A DNA stretch of 64,000 bases from Vespa crabro (GCF_910589235.1 NC_060975.1:2962069-3026068), one strand, 5' to 3'; positions 1 to 13,447 are shown, counted from the stretch's first letter. The notes: generated by a model from the sequence alone, not told the origin. Translations and numbers: made by a program.

Positions 1-589
1 GTCATAATGATTATTAGTTCATTGAGAATATATATATATATATATATATATATCAATTTACATTTGGATTTATCAGAAAAGTTATTTATAAAATAAGAAT
101 TTAATTTCAAGCGTCAATGTATCTCTTTTTGTTACATAAGAATATATATTGCAAATTATTGAATATTGATTTTTGATAATAACTGATTGATTCTTAATGA
201 AAATTTTTATATATTGTTATTCATTTTATTATATATGGATTATAAGTATTCAGTGATATCTTGTAATGAAGAAACTACTAGTGATATTTGTGTGATAACA
301 TTGAAGAACAATCTTATTTTGATTGATGAGTGCTTCAAAACAAATTTACATATATATATATATATATATATATAGTAGTAATGTTCTTGTAATTACATCA
401 ACACTCATTCTATTATTACTATATTTAATTTGTTTGATATTATTTATCAAATAGAAATTCTTTCTAGGAAGTCAATTTTTTTAACAATACAATATATATT
501 ATTGTATCTTATTATATGATATAACAACATAGTTTTTTATTATATTATTGTTGAATTAATATCGTAATTATTTATATCCTTGATTTTAG
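1..589. other. Probable intron of the BBX-like gene, no coding sequence seen
   Basis: This stretch precedes a clear splice acceptor (TTTTAG ending at 589). It is very AT-rich, contains two short (TA)n runs near 30-53 and 351-374, and has no reading frame resembling a protein. The upstream exons of the BBX-like gene must lie before the window. Confidence 0.6.
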
Positions 590-3126
590 GAACCCAAAGA
601 TTTGCGGGAACCGGCTCATCATGCAAGAAGACCAATGAATGCATTCTTAATTTTTTGTAAACGACATAGAGGATCCGTACGATCTGGATTTCCACATTTA
701 GAAAATCGTGCGGTTACAAGAGTACTTGGAGAATGGTGGGCAACACTTAATCCAGATCAAAAACGTACCTATAAAAATTTAGCACAGGAGGTAAATATTT
801 TTAGCAAGTTTACAATTAAGAAATAATTAGAAATATGATTTAAGCTTTAACTTTTTTAATATTAATATATTTAATAACGCATGTAATTTAGATAATTTGA
901 GAAATTGATCATTTTGTATTATTAATATTATTACTATAATTTTAGTACAAAGATGCCTTCTTAAAAGCGAATCCTGATTTCAAATGGTACAAGTTACCAG
1001 CTCCTCCTTTACGTACTTTGACTACAAGACCTACAAATAAAAAGCAAGAAATAGGAACCGTGGACCAGGCTACAGAAAGTGTCAAATCCGAATACGTGTC
1101 TTCCGATTATATAAATTCAGATAATAAAGATGGTCAGGCCATACAGCCAGGCAAGTTAGCAGATGAATCTCAAATTGGTGGCCTTAGCTCTCTTTTTACT
1201 CCGCAAAAGGTGCAATTAACTGAAGAGCAAATAACGACTCACAATGATGTTCCTGAAAAAGAAGTTACAGCACCAAAGCCTCCTAAAAAGAGAAATCCAG
1301 AATTGCTTCTTGCTCTTGAACATAAAAATGAATGCAAAGTTGATCTTTTTAATGAAAAGAAAAGGAAGCATTCTGAATCAAATAATAATGAACAACACAC
1401 AATGGTATGAATTATATTATTAATTATTATCCATATTAATGTTGTTTATATAGAATTTATATCTTTAACATATATAAGTTTTGTTTTTAAAAAAATTATT
1501 AAATTTACAGCATATAGAAAATGAAAAGCACGTGACAAACTCATTCCTGGACTCAAATGCTAATTCTGAAGAAAATAATTATAGAGGTGAAAGAACCTGC
1601 AAAGGATTGCGATATCAAAAATTTCTAGCTGAACAAATTAGGCACATTGGACCATCTGGACAAAATAATAAACGAAAAAAATCAACAACGTCGTATAGGT
1701 AAAGAGTTATATTATTTCTGTGATATTATGTACTATTCTTAATATAATAGTAACAATGTTTTTTAATTGAAATTATGTGACATTATTAGTCCTGAAGAGC
1801 GAATAAATGAGAGAAGAAATTCCATATCTTCCAACATTAGTGAAAAAACTGATTCTTTAAGTAGCGAAGGTGGAAATAGTTCACGTGGTGAGCTAGAACA
1901 TTTAGTGGAAAGGTAAAACTTTTTTTTTTTTAACTTTTCATCCGAATTATTAGAAATAAAATATAACGTGATTGTTTATTTAAAGTGCTGAAGGAAATAT
2001 GGAAGCTTCAAAACCTGAAGAAACAGAAACAGAAGGTGCAGAGAGCGAAGTAGATTTTGGACCTTGGACAACACGTAAAAGATTTCGTGCTGAGTAAGTC
2101 CGATGAAAGAAAGCAGTAATTATTCTGCTCCTCTTCCTTTTTTTTTTCTTTTTGTTCTTTTTTTTTCCTTTTTTTTTTTTTTTGCATAAAAGAATAAAAC
2201 AAATTTAATTTCTGACATAACATTGTTTTTACGTTTAGGGATTTTAATTTAGAAAAAAAAATTGAAGCTTTACCTTCCTTAAGTTTAGAAGAATTTCAAG
2301 AAAAGAAAAAACAACAGCGTATAAACAAGAAAAAGGTTTTGCAAAAACTGAATACAAATAAATGGTGCCATGGTAATTCCAATAGCGGTCAAAATAATAG
2401 ACAAAATAATAAAAATGGATTACATACAACAAATGAAATTCCAGAAGATGGTGAAAAATCACTTTTGGTAGGAAGTCAAAAGAGAAAAGCACGAAAGCAA
2501 AGCATTACACGTAATGCAGCAGCGACGACAACTACTTCGAATATGTCTGGAAATCAAGAATCAAATAAGAGTAAGTACGATTTAATAAGAATAATATCGT
2601 ACATCCAGTGCTATAACGAAGACTCAGTTTAATTAATTGAGGAATTTTCGTATTTAGAATATTTTATCAACGATTGTACATTTTTTTTTTTTTATTTTTT
2701 TTTTTCCTTTTCTTTTCTTTTCTTATATTTCCTATGAAGTCGTGTCTTTTATAAAAATCTGTTCAATTGCGATATTAGAAACGAAAATTTCTCAAAACAT
2801 CCAATATTCTTGTCTATTTTGCTAATACAACAATATAAGAGATAATACATATCATGTTTCAACAACAGGAAGAAAGGGAACAATTTAATTAATTTCAAAT
2901 AACGTGATTCTTTCAAATCATGAGTTTTGTAGATCTTTATTTTGTTCTCATATTTATTATATTTACGCTCTCTTACTCCAACATTAGCTGTTTTTTAGTT
3001 AGGTAGAGAATTTAATTATTTCTACAAATATTGATAGCATGGTGTGCATCACCGGACCTGGAAGCATTGGCATGTCTTGCAGCGGTTGCCGCCAATAGAA
3101 CAAAACTTACCAAAAATAATGCTTAA
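590..3126 (+). CDS. bbx: HMG-box transcription factor BBX (bobby sox) homologue, 5' partial
   Basis: This is the 3' part of a gene for a nuclear HMG-box DNA-binding protein of the BBX/bobby sox family. I join seven exons: 590-790, 946-1404, 1511-1698, 1790-1912, 1986-2093, 2239-2570 and 3038-3126. They keep frame throughout and give 499 residues plus a TAA stop. The HMG box covers about visible residues 14-82, opens with RRPMNAFLIFCKRHR and continues through GEWWATLNPDQK and KANPDFKWYK across the first intron. This is the pattern that separates BBX from SOX and TCF proteins. The rest is hydrophilic, rich in Lys, Glu, Ser and Asn, with basic clusters that could serve nuclear import. The last exon (WCASPDLEALACLAAVAANR) is called from splice phase only. 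If the donor at 2571 is not used, the frame ends at 2630-2632. Upstream exons with the start codon are outside the window. Confidence 0.88.
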
Positions 3127-3292
3127 CTATTGAACCCGCAATCATGCATAAATTTAATATTTGTGCTACACGGAACAAGGTGTTATTAAATTTTATTATC
3201 AATATAATTTACTATCACCGCAGGATTATTAAAGTTTCTGATACAAGTGCTATTATCGTAAAAAAGAAAAAAAATATCATAATATTTCTAAC

Positions 3293-3490
<198 letters not shown>

Positions 3491-3930
3491 ACTATCTTTA
3501 ATATTCATTACTAAAACTATTATTTTATTAATATTACCCAACCACTATAATAATGAGTTCTTTAATCATCTAAATGTAATGTATAGAAAAAAATTAACTT
3601 CTTTGATTCCATAAAATTGCTCCATTATTATAGTATAAGTGGTTGAATTAGATAATGTCTTTCACATTGTGTAGCAAAGAAATAATTATGTTATATTTGT
3701 ATTTTGTAGGAACATAAATTTTTTTTTGTTTATATTGCTTCTAGTTGCATGTAATATTCTATGTAAGTTATGTAACGTTTCATGTTGTTTAATCTTTTAT
3801 CAGGAAATATTTTATAATGTTTTATGAAGTTATGTTGATTGCATTTACGAATAAGAGTAAATGCATCAATTTTTATCCATATTTCATATAAGATTCTTAA
3901 AAACTTTATCATAAAAAAAGAAAAAAAAAG

Positions 3931-3973
<43 letters not shown>

Positions 3974-4375
3974 GTATAAATTGTATCAATAGCATATAAA
4001 TGAGGATATATTGTAATATGTTGCCTTGAAAAATCCTCGATATTTCGTGACATGAGTTGTACAATACAGGACAGAAACAGACGAGACTTTTATGTATGTA
4101 CCTAAACTGACTGAAGTATAGTACTGACTTAGAATAAAATCTGAATAATGCTATTTTTCTTATCGAGAGATGATGATAGTGCAAGAAGAATTTATGAAGA
4201 ATATAAGAGTTTAGAATATAATAATACAATGAGAAATATTTTCACATCATTAATTTTGAATAATAACAAAAGTAATAATAATGGCACAATCGTTGTTTTT
4301 TCAAGTATCTTCTTTTCGGGGTTTTTCTTTTCTTTTTCTGTTTTCTTTTTTTTTTTTTTTTATTTACTATTATTA

Positions 4376-4586
<211 letters not shown>

Positions 4587-4772
4587 GTTAATATTAATAT
4601 TATTATTTCTAAACGAATACTTTTCTATATTTTCTTTATGTGTTCTATATAAAAGTGTGGTGTACATAGGAATAGGTGCAGTATTATGGAAAAAAAAAAG
4701 AAAAAAAAATTCTTCATGACCTGGACATCAAAAATCGATGTAATCAAATTAAATATATATATATAAAATAGT

Positions 4773-4817
<45 letters not shown>

Positions 4818-5020
4818 ATAACTATTTACATGTGTATGAACACGTGTACATGTAAATATACATGCTCGAGTACATGAACTGTTAAGAGTATTTAATGCAG
4901 AAAAGATTAATATTACTAATTGTAATAATTGGGTCTCTGCAATATTATCCAGAACATGTACATATGCATGTAGGCGTGCGATTTAATCATAAGACTACTT
5001 ACATATATACATATATATAC

Positions 5021-5053
<33 letters not shown>

Positions 5054-5785
5054 ATATATTATATATTTATATATATATATATATGTGTTACATATTTATA
5101 ATATTTATATCGACTAACTATTATATATTTAATGTTATGGCCATGAAAATGCGACTCTGTGCTTTGTTGGAGAAAGTAAGAGACTCGTCTGTGATTTTGG
5201 CTAGAGAAATTTTTATATTTTATATTTTTCTATTGTGTTTCTCTCTCTCCCTTTTTCTGTCCTTATATCATTTTATTTTATTGGAAACATAATTCTTGAT
5301 ATCTCTTAAGAAGTTTAATGTTATATATAAAAAAAAAACAAAAAAAAAAAAAAAACAAATGTTTAAACAAACAAGGGAGTGTACTGATTATATTTCAAAT
5401 GTGCCTTTCAGAAGAGAAGTGAATATACCAATTAAATAATGACCAATAATATATTTTCGATTCATTTCACTCTTGCGACCACTTTCTGGCTTTTACATTC
5501 AAATGTTCCAAGTTTTCTACTTGTAAGTACTCTTATATGGTACTTCACTGACAAAGTTAATAACAGCCTAGCTTTTAAAGCTCTGACTGCAAAGAAATTT
5601 AAGAAAATATGTTTCGAATTTTACTGCACAAAGATCTATGTACCTAGCTCTATAAAAGGATAACAAAAATATTAAAAAAAAAAAAAAAAAAAAAAAAGGA
5701 AGAAAAATAACAAAAAAATATATATAATTTAAATAAATATGTATACATACGTATTTGTAACATATTGTATACCATTTATATGAAT

Positions 5786-5815
5786 AATAAAGATACAATA
5801 TTTTGATGTAATAAA
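5786..5815 (+). terminator. Candidate poly(A) signals (two AATAAA)
   Basis: Two AATAAA hexamers lie at 5786-5791 and 5810-5815. They sit 2.7 kb past the predicted BBX-like stop and about 400 bases before the yippee-like transcript. They could end a long BBX-like 3' UTR, but AATAAA is common by chance in DNA this AT-rich. Confidence 0.25.
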
Positions 5816-6194
5816 GATTATTATCAAATATCTCTATGTAAAGTCATTTTTAATGAATATTTTCCTTCTTTCATCTTTTCTAATCATTCAACTAAAAAAA
5901 AAATAAAAATAAATAAATAGATAAAAAAATAAAAAAATAAAAAAATAAAAAAGATAAAGAAAAAAAGGAGGTGAATCTGACAAATTTAAAATCATAACTA
6001 CAAATCAATATATTTAATTTTGTGTCATATTATTTTTTATAAAAAAATTTTCAAGCATATTTAGGAAAAAAAAATATCCTACGTCATCGTATTGCATATA
6101 GAAAACGTATGAAAAATGTAAATTATATAAGAATATTTTTAATTGATAAAAAAATAGAACCTGTTGAAAGCGTCAAAAAGAAAAATGAATAAAT

Positions 6195-6432
6195 ATTAAA
6201 ATGGCGCCATCTCGATTGTGAAACAGAGAACTAAATTTACGATTCGTCGGTGAAGTGTATACGTCACTGTTGGTATTAGTATTAATTCAACGTCGTATGT
6301 ACTTAATGTAGTGTTAATGTTTCGTGTGTTTGGTTGCAACATCCATGTGATTATTATTCTCTTTATTTGACGTTCAAGACTAAAAATTAACAATTCATAA
6401 GTTAAGCTCTTACCTAATAAACAAACTTTAAA
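6195..6432 (+). promoter_or_regulatory. Probable promoter and 5' UTR of the yippee-like gene
   Basis: This stretch, less AT-rich than its surroundings, lies directly before the YPEL5 start codon. It begins with the 10-base palindrome ATGGCGCCAT (6201-6210), which resembles the ATGGC-type elements of housekeeping promoters. No TATA box is clear, and the transcription start is not determined. Confidence 0.35.
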
Positions 6433-7130
6433 ATGGGGGTAATATTTTTGGAACACATTGGTGGCACGCGTCTTTTTTCTTGTGCTTCCTGTGACACAAA
6501 TTTAACAAACCGAGGACAGCTGATCAGTACTCGTTTCACAGGAGCAACTGGTCGAGCTTTTCTCTTTAACAAAGTTGTCAATCTTAATTACAGGTATAGA
6601 ATAATATCGCACTTTTATTTTTTTTTTTTCATTATTTCATATATCATAATTTCAATATTTGTAAATATCATGTTAAGTACTAAAATTGTTTGTTACATAA
6701 ACAAGTTCTTGTTTTTTTTTTTTCTTTTCTTCTTTTTTTTCTTCCTTCTTTCTTTCTTTCTTTCTTTCATTCTTTTTTAATCGATATCCCTTACAAAGAA
6801 AATTTTATTGAGATTCATTGAAATTTATTGCTCGTTGATATTAAAAGTAAACCCAATCATATACAATTTGGCATAACATATGTAAGAATCATCATCATTG
6901 TTGTTTTTACCATCTAACCATTGTGTTATATGGTTAACAGCGAGGTACAAGATAGAGTGATGTTAACTGGACGTCACATGGTACGAGATGTCAGCTGCAA
7001 AAATTGTGATGCTAAACTTGGGTGGGTGTATGAGTTTGCAACAGATGATAATCAACGATACAAGGAAGGCCGGGTTATATTGGAGCGTGCTCTTGTTACC
7101 GAGAGTGATGGAATGGGAGAAAATATTTAA
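6433..7130 (+). CDS. Ypel5: Yippee-like zinc-binding protein, YPEL5 type
   Basis: This complete two-exon gene (6433-6593 and 6941-7130) encodes 116 residues. The protein belongs to the yippee family: small zinc-binding proteins with a Mis18/cereblon-like fold. Vertebrate YPEL5 is known as a cofactor of the GID/CTLH ubiquitin ligase. Two zinc-ligand pairs are visible, C17-A-S-C20 and C73-K-N-C76, separated by 52 residues as expected. The stretches STRFTGATGRAFLFNKVVNL and EVQDRVMLTGRHMVRDVSC are close to those of vertebrate YPEL5 and fit it better than YPEL1-4. The intron splits Ser54 (AG|C) at consensus GT and AG sites. The length is about five residues shorter than human YPEL5, all lost at the C terminus. 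Confidence 0.96.
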
Positions 7131-7393
7131 TACTTAATATTTTATAGTGCACAATAGAGTTTAAGATCTGTATATGTCTAAATTCATTTATAGTATATAA
7201 ATCCATTGCCGTATATATGAAATATTTATCAACTTGTGTCAATTATCGATATAAGTATTAAGCATATTATTTTTTTTTTCTTTCTAGTAAATTATGTGGA
7301 AATGTCAACTTTTTCATGAAATCAAATTGATCTTGCCAAATGTAAAATGTCAATTGAAAGGTCTTTACATATATATATATATTTATATATATT

Positions 7394-7428
<35 letters not shown>

Positions 7429-7617
7429 ATATATAAAAGAGAAAAGAAAAGAAAGAAAAAATTTACAAGAAAGAATGTATTATTTATATTGGATTTCTGA
7501 TGTTAAATGTAACAATGCAATATAATTTGTTAAAGACGCTTTAAAACGTTGTAACGATTTCATGATAAATGTTGAATTTCAATTTTAATATATGCGCTTG
7601 TACGTTTATATTGTGTA

Positions 7618-7623
7618 AATAAA
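7618..7623 (+). terminator. Candidate poly(A) signal of the yippee-like gene
   Basis: AATAAA lies 488 bases after the YPEL5 stop codon. The stretch between holds only AT-rich UTR-like sequence and a (TA)n run (about 7370-7433). This is the first well-placed hexamer, but it has not been tested against transcripts. Confidence 0.4.
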
Positions 7624-8200
7624 AATTAACAAATTTTCTTTAGTAACAGATTGGTCGATCAAGAAAACTGAAAACAGCATGAAGATATAAAGTGCTACAA
7701 TGACATTTGTGTAATTGTAAGAACATGTGCAATAATATGACATAATGGTATTAAATGGAAAAAATGAAAAAAAAAAAAAAGAAAAGAAAAAATAATAACA
7801 AACTCCTGACTAAACCTATTGAAATAATCGTATATATTAAAAATTCCATTATGTTAAATTTTATTGTAATAAGAAAGGTACGGCAAGAGATTGTAGAGAG
7901 TATATAGTTTTATTAATTGACGAAAGAAATAAATAAGTTGGATTGATCGCATAAAACAAATCTTTTAAAGATTATCTATTAAGAAACGTACAATTTTAAA
8001 AATTAACATTAATATGACCTCAATGATATCGTGTTTGTACATAAGAAAAAAAAAAAAATAAATAAAAAAACCTACATAAATATATTTACAAATGTGACAA
8101 TAAGCGTGAAGAAGGTTAACTTATGTATATATCTCTCTGTTGTTTCTCTTCTGCTTTAATATGTCGAGCTCACAGGGTGCTTAGAAACATGCTTAAGAAC
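7624..8200. other. Intergenic AT-rich DNA
   Basis: I see no coding sequence or clear element here: only A-rich tracts and AT-rich unique sequence between the YPEL5 3' end and the GC-richer segment upstream of smaug. Confidence 0.55.
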
Positions 8201-8229
8201 AATTTGAAAAGTTTCAAACCGCCAAAGAT

Positions 8230-8560
8230 TTGATAGGCCGACCGTAATGATATCGCGAACCAATCACGTGATACGTATTCATCGTTAAGTCAACCGGTCG
8301 ACGAACTTTGGATAAACGAACCGCGCCCCGTCGCGTTCTATGATTGGTTGATACGAAGTGATATATCAGAACCAATGAGAGAAGTCATAGAGTCGGCGAG
8401 TTTCGATCACGACAACGAACCAGTGTGGTCACGTAGGCCCACCGAATCGCATGTGGTGGATGGATCTTTCTCACTTCGAATCGACGCCGAGTTAAAAAAC
8501 ATGTTATAACCGCGTTGTATCCTCTCGTTATCGCGCGAAACGAGTAACGTCGATATAATT
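8230..8560 (+). promoter_or_regulatory. CCAAT-box cluster, probable smaug promoter
   Basis: This segment is CpG-containing and richer in GC than its surroundings. It holds CCAAT at 8260-8264, immediately followed by the E-box CACGTG (8265-8270), an inverted CCAAT (ATTGG) at 8343-8347, and CCAAT at 8372-8376. Three NF-Y-type boxes within 120 bases are typical of an animal promoter. The nearest downstream gene on this strand is smaug, whose start codon is 3.3 kb further on, so a 5' untranslated exon and a long intron are implied. Direction and target are inferred. Confidence 0.5.
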
Positions 8561-8598
8561 AACGCGTTAAAGGACGACGATCATCAGCTGCGAGCCTA

Positions 8599-8748
8599 GA
8601 GAGAGAGAAAAAGAAAGAAAGAGAGAAAGAAAGAGAGAGAGAAAGAGAGAAAGACAGAGACAGAGACAGAAACAGAGAAAAAGACAGAGAAAGAGAGAAA
8701 GAGAAAGAAAGAGAGAGAGAGAGAGAGTTAGAGAGAGAGAGAGAGAGA
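8599..8748. repeat. Purine tract (GA)n/(GAAA)n
   Basis: About 150 bases of almost pure purine on the + strand, made of GAGA, GAAA and GACAGA units, lying just downstream of the CCAAT cluster. Dense GAGA repeats near promoters can bind GAGA-type factors in insects, but here the tract may be a plain microsatellite. Confidence 0.85.
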
Positions 8749-9011
8749 ACGGTAATTGAAACACAAGGCATTTATCCTTCGACGATTATATACATACATA
8801 TATTCGGACGTCTAACGAGAAGCGGCGAGTATCACCGAATTGTGTTTGTCTCTTTCGGGCTCAATGGCCGAATATCAGAGCCGCCAACGAACGAGGGTAT
8901 TGAGGGAAGGGGGATGACATTAAGAGGGTTGGATGGTAGGGGGGAAAAGCAAGCTTATAGGATATAAACGTAAGGAAAAGAAATACACACGCGCGCGCGC
9001 GCGCACGCACG

Positions 9012-9046
<35 letters not shown>

Positions 9047-9142
9047 ACAGGAAACATTCGAATTCTAAAATTGTCCTTTGGACGTGATTATAGAAATAAT
9101 ATACAATAGAAGAAACGTTCGTATTAATTTCGTTTCAAAAAG

Positions 9143-9228
9143 ACATGACGATGATGACGATGACGATGACGACGATGACGACGACGATGATGATAATGAT
9201 GATGATGATGATCATGATGATGACGATA
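9143..9228. repeat. (GATGAC)n trinucleotide-type repeat
   Basis: Degenerate ATG/ACG trinucleotides (GATGACGAT and similar). It lies in the presumed 5' intron of smaug. The short frames over it read Met/Thr and are not genes. Confidence 0.8.
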
Positions 9229-9867
9229 ATCGCCGAACATAATTACGCGTTCCTGAGAAATTATAGCTTCTCGCGTATCTTCTTCTTTTTCTTCGTTCGT
9301 TCTTCAATTAAAACGAAATCCTCGTTCTTTTATCAAAATCTCTTCTATACTTCTATCTTGATCTATTAATCAATGAGAACTGTCTTCTTTGATTTACGTA
9401 CGTCAACTTACGTGGCAAATTAAAAAATTCACGTAATAAATATGGGAATTTAATTGGCTTGGATATACATTTAGAAAAAAAAAAAGAAAAAAAAAAAGAA
9501 AATAAAAAAGTAGAAAGAGGGAGAGAGAAACAATTCGAAAACTGTGTAATACGATCCTGTCGCATGTAACGTAAATACGTTGGGAGGGGGCAATCTTTAA
9601 TAGCTTTTATCTGTGCGTCATCTTTTTCGAAATTTACTTATTCATTTATTTATTCATTTATTTATTTATTTATTATTATTATTGTTATCGTTATTGTTAT
9701 TGTTATAAGCAAGCTCTCACGTTTCTCTTTCTCTTTTCACGGGAGAACATTTGTGTCGAGTAAATTTTACTTCTTTATTTACTTATTTATTTATTTATTT
9801 ATTTATTTATTTTAATAGAAAGAAAGAGAAGAGGAGGTTGGGAGAAGAGAGAGAGAGAGATAGAGAA

Positions 9868-9909
<42 letters not shown>

Positions 9910-10056
9910 TAAAAGAGGGGGAAAAGAATAAAAAAAAAAAAAGGAAAGAACAGAAAATAAGAAAATTATCTTATCGGTCGTTATAACAGTCGTATATATA
10001 GGGGCGGTCTCTAACGATGCCATTGCACCGCCGAACGCGGCTCCCAGCAGGAAGGC

Positions 10057-10064
10057 TATAAATA
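10057..10064 (+). promoter_or_regulatory. TATA-box-like element TATAAATA
   Basis: TATAAATA sits in a GC-rich local context (GAAGGC before it, CATCGCGGGG after it), which is unusual in this AT-rich region. It could be a second, more proximal smaug promoter, 1.6 kb before the start codon. No transcript evidence is available. Confidence 0.3.
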
Positions 10065-10310
10065 CACATGCATCGCGGGGTAAACAAACTTGACCTCAGT
10101 GGAATTCTTATCGGTGTATATCTTTGATGCGGAGTCGTATATACGGCGATGCTGTTTTTAAGGTTATGCCGTATCCTATCCCCTTTGCTGGCTCACCATC
10201 GTCGTCGCGTTTTCGTCGTTGCGTCGTCTTCGTCGTCGTGTCGTTGTCGTCGTTGTCGTCGTCGTTGTCGTCTTCTGTACTATACCCTTAACGTAACATA
10301 AGTAAAGTGG

Positions 10311-10317
<7 letters not shown>

Positions 10318-10349
<32 letters not shown>

Positions 10350-10377
10350 GCGTGGAGTGTGTATGTGTGTGTGTGTG
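10318..10377. repeat. (GT)n dinucleotide repeat
   Basis: Two GT runs broken by GCGTGTGCGTGGAGTGTGTA, in the presumed smaug 5' intron. Confidence 0.85.
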
Positions 10378-10482
10378 TCTCTACCGATTTGAAGTTCCGA
10401 GTTAAAAGTACGTCGTAGGCTATAAATGTATTTATTTTTTTTTCCTTTTTTTTTTTAATATTCTCTTTTGATCTCTTTTGAT

Positions 10483-10785
10483 CTCTCTCTCTCTCTCTCT
10501 CTCTGTTTTTTTCTGTCTATTTCTCTCTCTCTCTCTCTCTCTCTGTCTTTTTCTGTCTATTTTTCTTTCTCTTTCTCTCTCTCTCTCTCTCTCTGTTTTT
10601 TTCTGTCTATTTCTCTCTCTCTCTCTCTCTGTCTTTTTCTGTCTATTTCTCTCTCTCTCTCTCTCTGTCTTTTTATGTCTATTTCTCTCTCTCTCTCTCT
10701 CTCTCTCTTTTTCTCTTACTCTCTCTTTCTCTTTCTCTCTCTTTCTCTATCTCTCTCTCTCTCTTTCTCTTTCTCTCTCCTTTTC
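10483..10785. repeat. Higher-order (CT)n pyrimidine repeat
   Basis: About 300 bases of pyrimidine on the + strand. In the first 200 bases a ~50-base unit recurs: a CT run, then TGTCTTTTTCTGTCTATTT. It is therefore a minisatellite built on a microsatellite. Open frames over it (Ser/Leu/Phe) are artefacts. Confidence 0.85.
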
Positions 10786-11578
10786 TTTTCTTACAACGCC
10801 TTCACGATATGTAATTGTTAGGAACTGTTAGTATTGCGTTTATCCGGCTGACCTTTTTTTCATTTGAACCGATATGTTCTCGTTAGGAAGTATAGAAAGT
10901 TTTAACGATGCTTTCGGAGCTCGAAGAACTGACCTTCCTTAACATAAATGGAACTGTCATTCTTGCCGGGGATATTCTCGTTCAATATTTTTCTTTTTTT
11001 TTTTTTCTTTTCTTTTTTTTTTTTTTAATTAATCATCTTTTAATGCCGCCCGATCATCTTGATTGTATAATAGACGGTTGAAATCGACACGTTGACGATT
11101 TGTTATTTCGGGACATATGTGCTTCTTTTCTTTTTCTTATTTCTTATTTTTTTTTTTTTTTTTCTTTATTTTTTGTTTCTTCTTTTTTCTTTTTCTTTTT
11201 CTTTTTTTCTTTTTTACCTTTTTGCTTCTCTCCATTTCATTTCGTTTCATTTTATTTTATTTTATTTTATTTTATTCCATTTTATTTTATTTTTGTTTTT
11301 TTCGTTTTATTTTATTTTGCTTCCACAAAGGTCAAGAAATTAGTTTTCTTATTTTGTTGTTCTTAATTTAGACGAGATGTGATACAAATATGTAGAACCG
11401 TGATTTGTATCACTAATAGAATAGATATTTTTCTTTTTTTTTTTTTTCTTTTTTTATCATTTTTGTGGATTATGTGGAAAGCATTCTTTTTTTTTTCCTC
11501 TTTCTTATAATTTTTTCTTTTCTATTGTTATGTCAATGAGAAATAAATTTATATAAAGATATTTTTCTTTTTCTACAG

Positions 11579-11695
11579 AGTAATCTAGGAGTAAACGCAG
11601 ATTTTAATAGAAGATCATCTTTGCTCTGAAGCCTTAGTGACTTGCATGATCATAAACGCTCTACAACTTATCTACAAGCTAACGTGTGATATAAA
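11579..11695 (+). other. smg: 5' untranslated part of the first smaug coding exon
   Basis: A pyrimidine-rich tract ending TTCTACAG at 11578 is a good splice acceptor. The 117 bases from there to the smaug ATG contain in-frame stop codons, so they look like 5' UTR spliced to an upstream untranslated exon. Confidence 0.5.
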
Positions 11696-13388
11696 ATGAA
11701 GTGGTCCCCGGGTGCTCTGTTTTGTGAACAAGTGGGTGAACTTACTCGGGTATTCTCTCAGTGGAACGAGTGCGAACAAACCGTGGTACTTTATGCTCTA
11801 CTTCGTCGCATCCCTGCTGTTCAAGCAAGATTTCTGGCGCAGGCTGTACAACATTCTCTTCACTCTGTTTCTGAGTTGGATACACAAGAATTGAATGCTA
11901 ACAATCCAGGTAATTGTTTCGACAAAATATATTTGGAAATATTGAAATACTTTTGATAATTTATTTGACTAAAAATAAAAAAAAAATTTTCAAAATTGCA
12001 GCCTTCATTAATTCATTACTCACAGAACCGACTGAAGTTGCAATCAATCAACTTTTAACGCATCTCCCGCTTTTAAGGCCTGGAAATGTAGAATGCAAAC
12101 AATGTTATCTTATAGCAATACCTGAGTTAGTGAGTCATTGTGTGACCACTGGTCAATATACAGAACAGACACAGCAGTTGCTAAGTTACACGTTAATTCA
12201 TCCTGCTATAACTAGTCAAGACAGACGCTCGTTAACCCAATGGCTAAGGCATCTCGAAGAACGAATCAGTGGCACTCCATCTATTCATAGCCTCGAAGAA
12301 TATACGAACACCTCAACTAGGTGAATTATATAGTTATACATTTATATTTATTTTATTTGATATTATTTATATAATACCAAATATATATATATATATATAT
12401 ATAATAAATGATATGAGTATTTTGACATAATTTTGCTTTAAAGGTGGGATAATGTATGGCAAAGAAGTTCTAAACAGCAACAACAACAACAACAACAACA
12501 GCAATCAAATGAACAAACACATTTGTTTGGCACACAGCCTACTACTACATTTAATTTACAGTTTCCTCCTCCAGTAACTCGTCAACGTCGTTCAAATAGT
12601 TTGACTCCTCCTGTTGCACCACCACATCATCTTGAAGTCGTTGATCGTAGCAACAATGCAAATAATTCCATAAGACACAAACCACGCAGTTTTAGTATCT
12701 CCGGAGATCATACCAGTTAGTTCAATAATAAATTAAATTTTTTTAATCATACATAATAAAAATATAATAATGTAAATATAATTTTTTTTATAGGCAATCT
12801 AATAGGTTTAGGTCCTCTTAGTCCACAGAGTTCTTGCGCAAGTAGTGGTAGTGAGGGTCGTTTAGATGAAGCTTCGAATCGTACATTGGCAAGTGGAATG
12901 AAAGGTATATATTAAAAATATATAACTTTTTTTTATACGTTCGTCAATTAATTTACAACAATGATCCAATTAATTTTAATTAAATTTCAAACGTAGATGT
13001 ACCATCATGGCTTAAGACATTACGCCTTCACAAATATAGCTACTTGTTTGTTACCCTAAGTTACGAAGAAATGTTACAATTAACCGAAGAACAATTAGCC
13101 GAGCAAGGTGTAACAAAAGGAGCCAGGCATAAGTTAGCTCTTTCAATTGCTAAATTGCAACAACGTTACACGACTCTTGTTAACTTAGAAAAAGATCTGT
13201 TACAACCAACTCGTGATGGTACACAAGGAACTTCATTTTCACAAGGGCCAATACTGCTTGTCAATACTCTTGATGAATTGAAGACAATATTAGCTACACC
13301 TTTAAAACCAAGTCAGGAAAGTGATCCTCAGGATATACCTGCGCAGTTTACGAAAGTCCTTGGAAAACGTAAGTTTATTTTTTTATGT

Positions 13389-13447
<59 letters not shown>

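Noticed and set aside
5439..5663. 74-codon frame upstream of YPEL5
   Set aside because: AT-rich, no recognisable domain, and lies in probable 3' UTR or intergenic DNA.
10468..10831. 117-codon Ser/Leu/Phe frames
   Set aside because: Pure pyrimidine repeat in two overlapping frames; no family resemblance.
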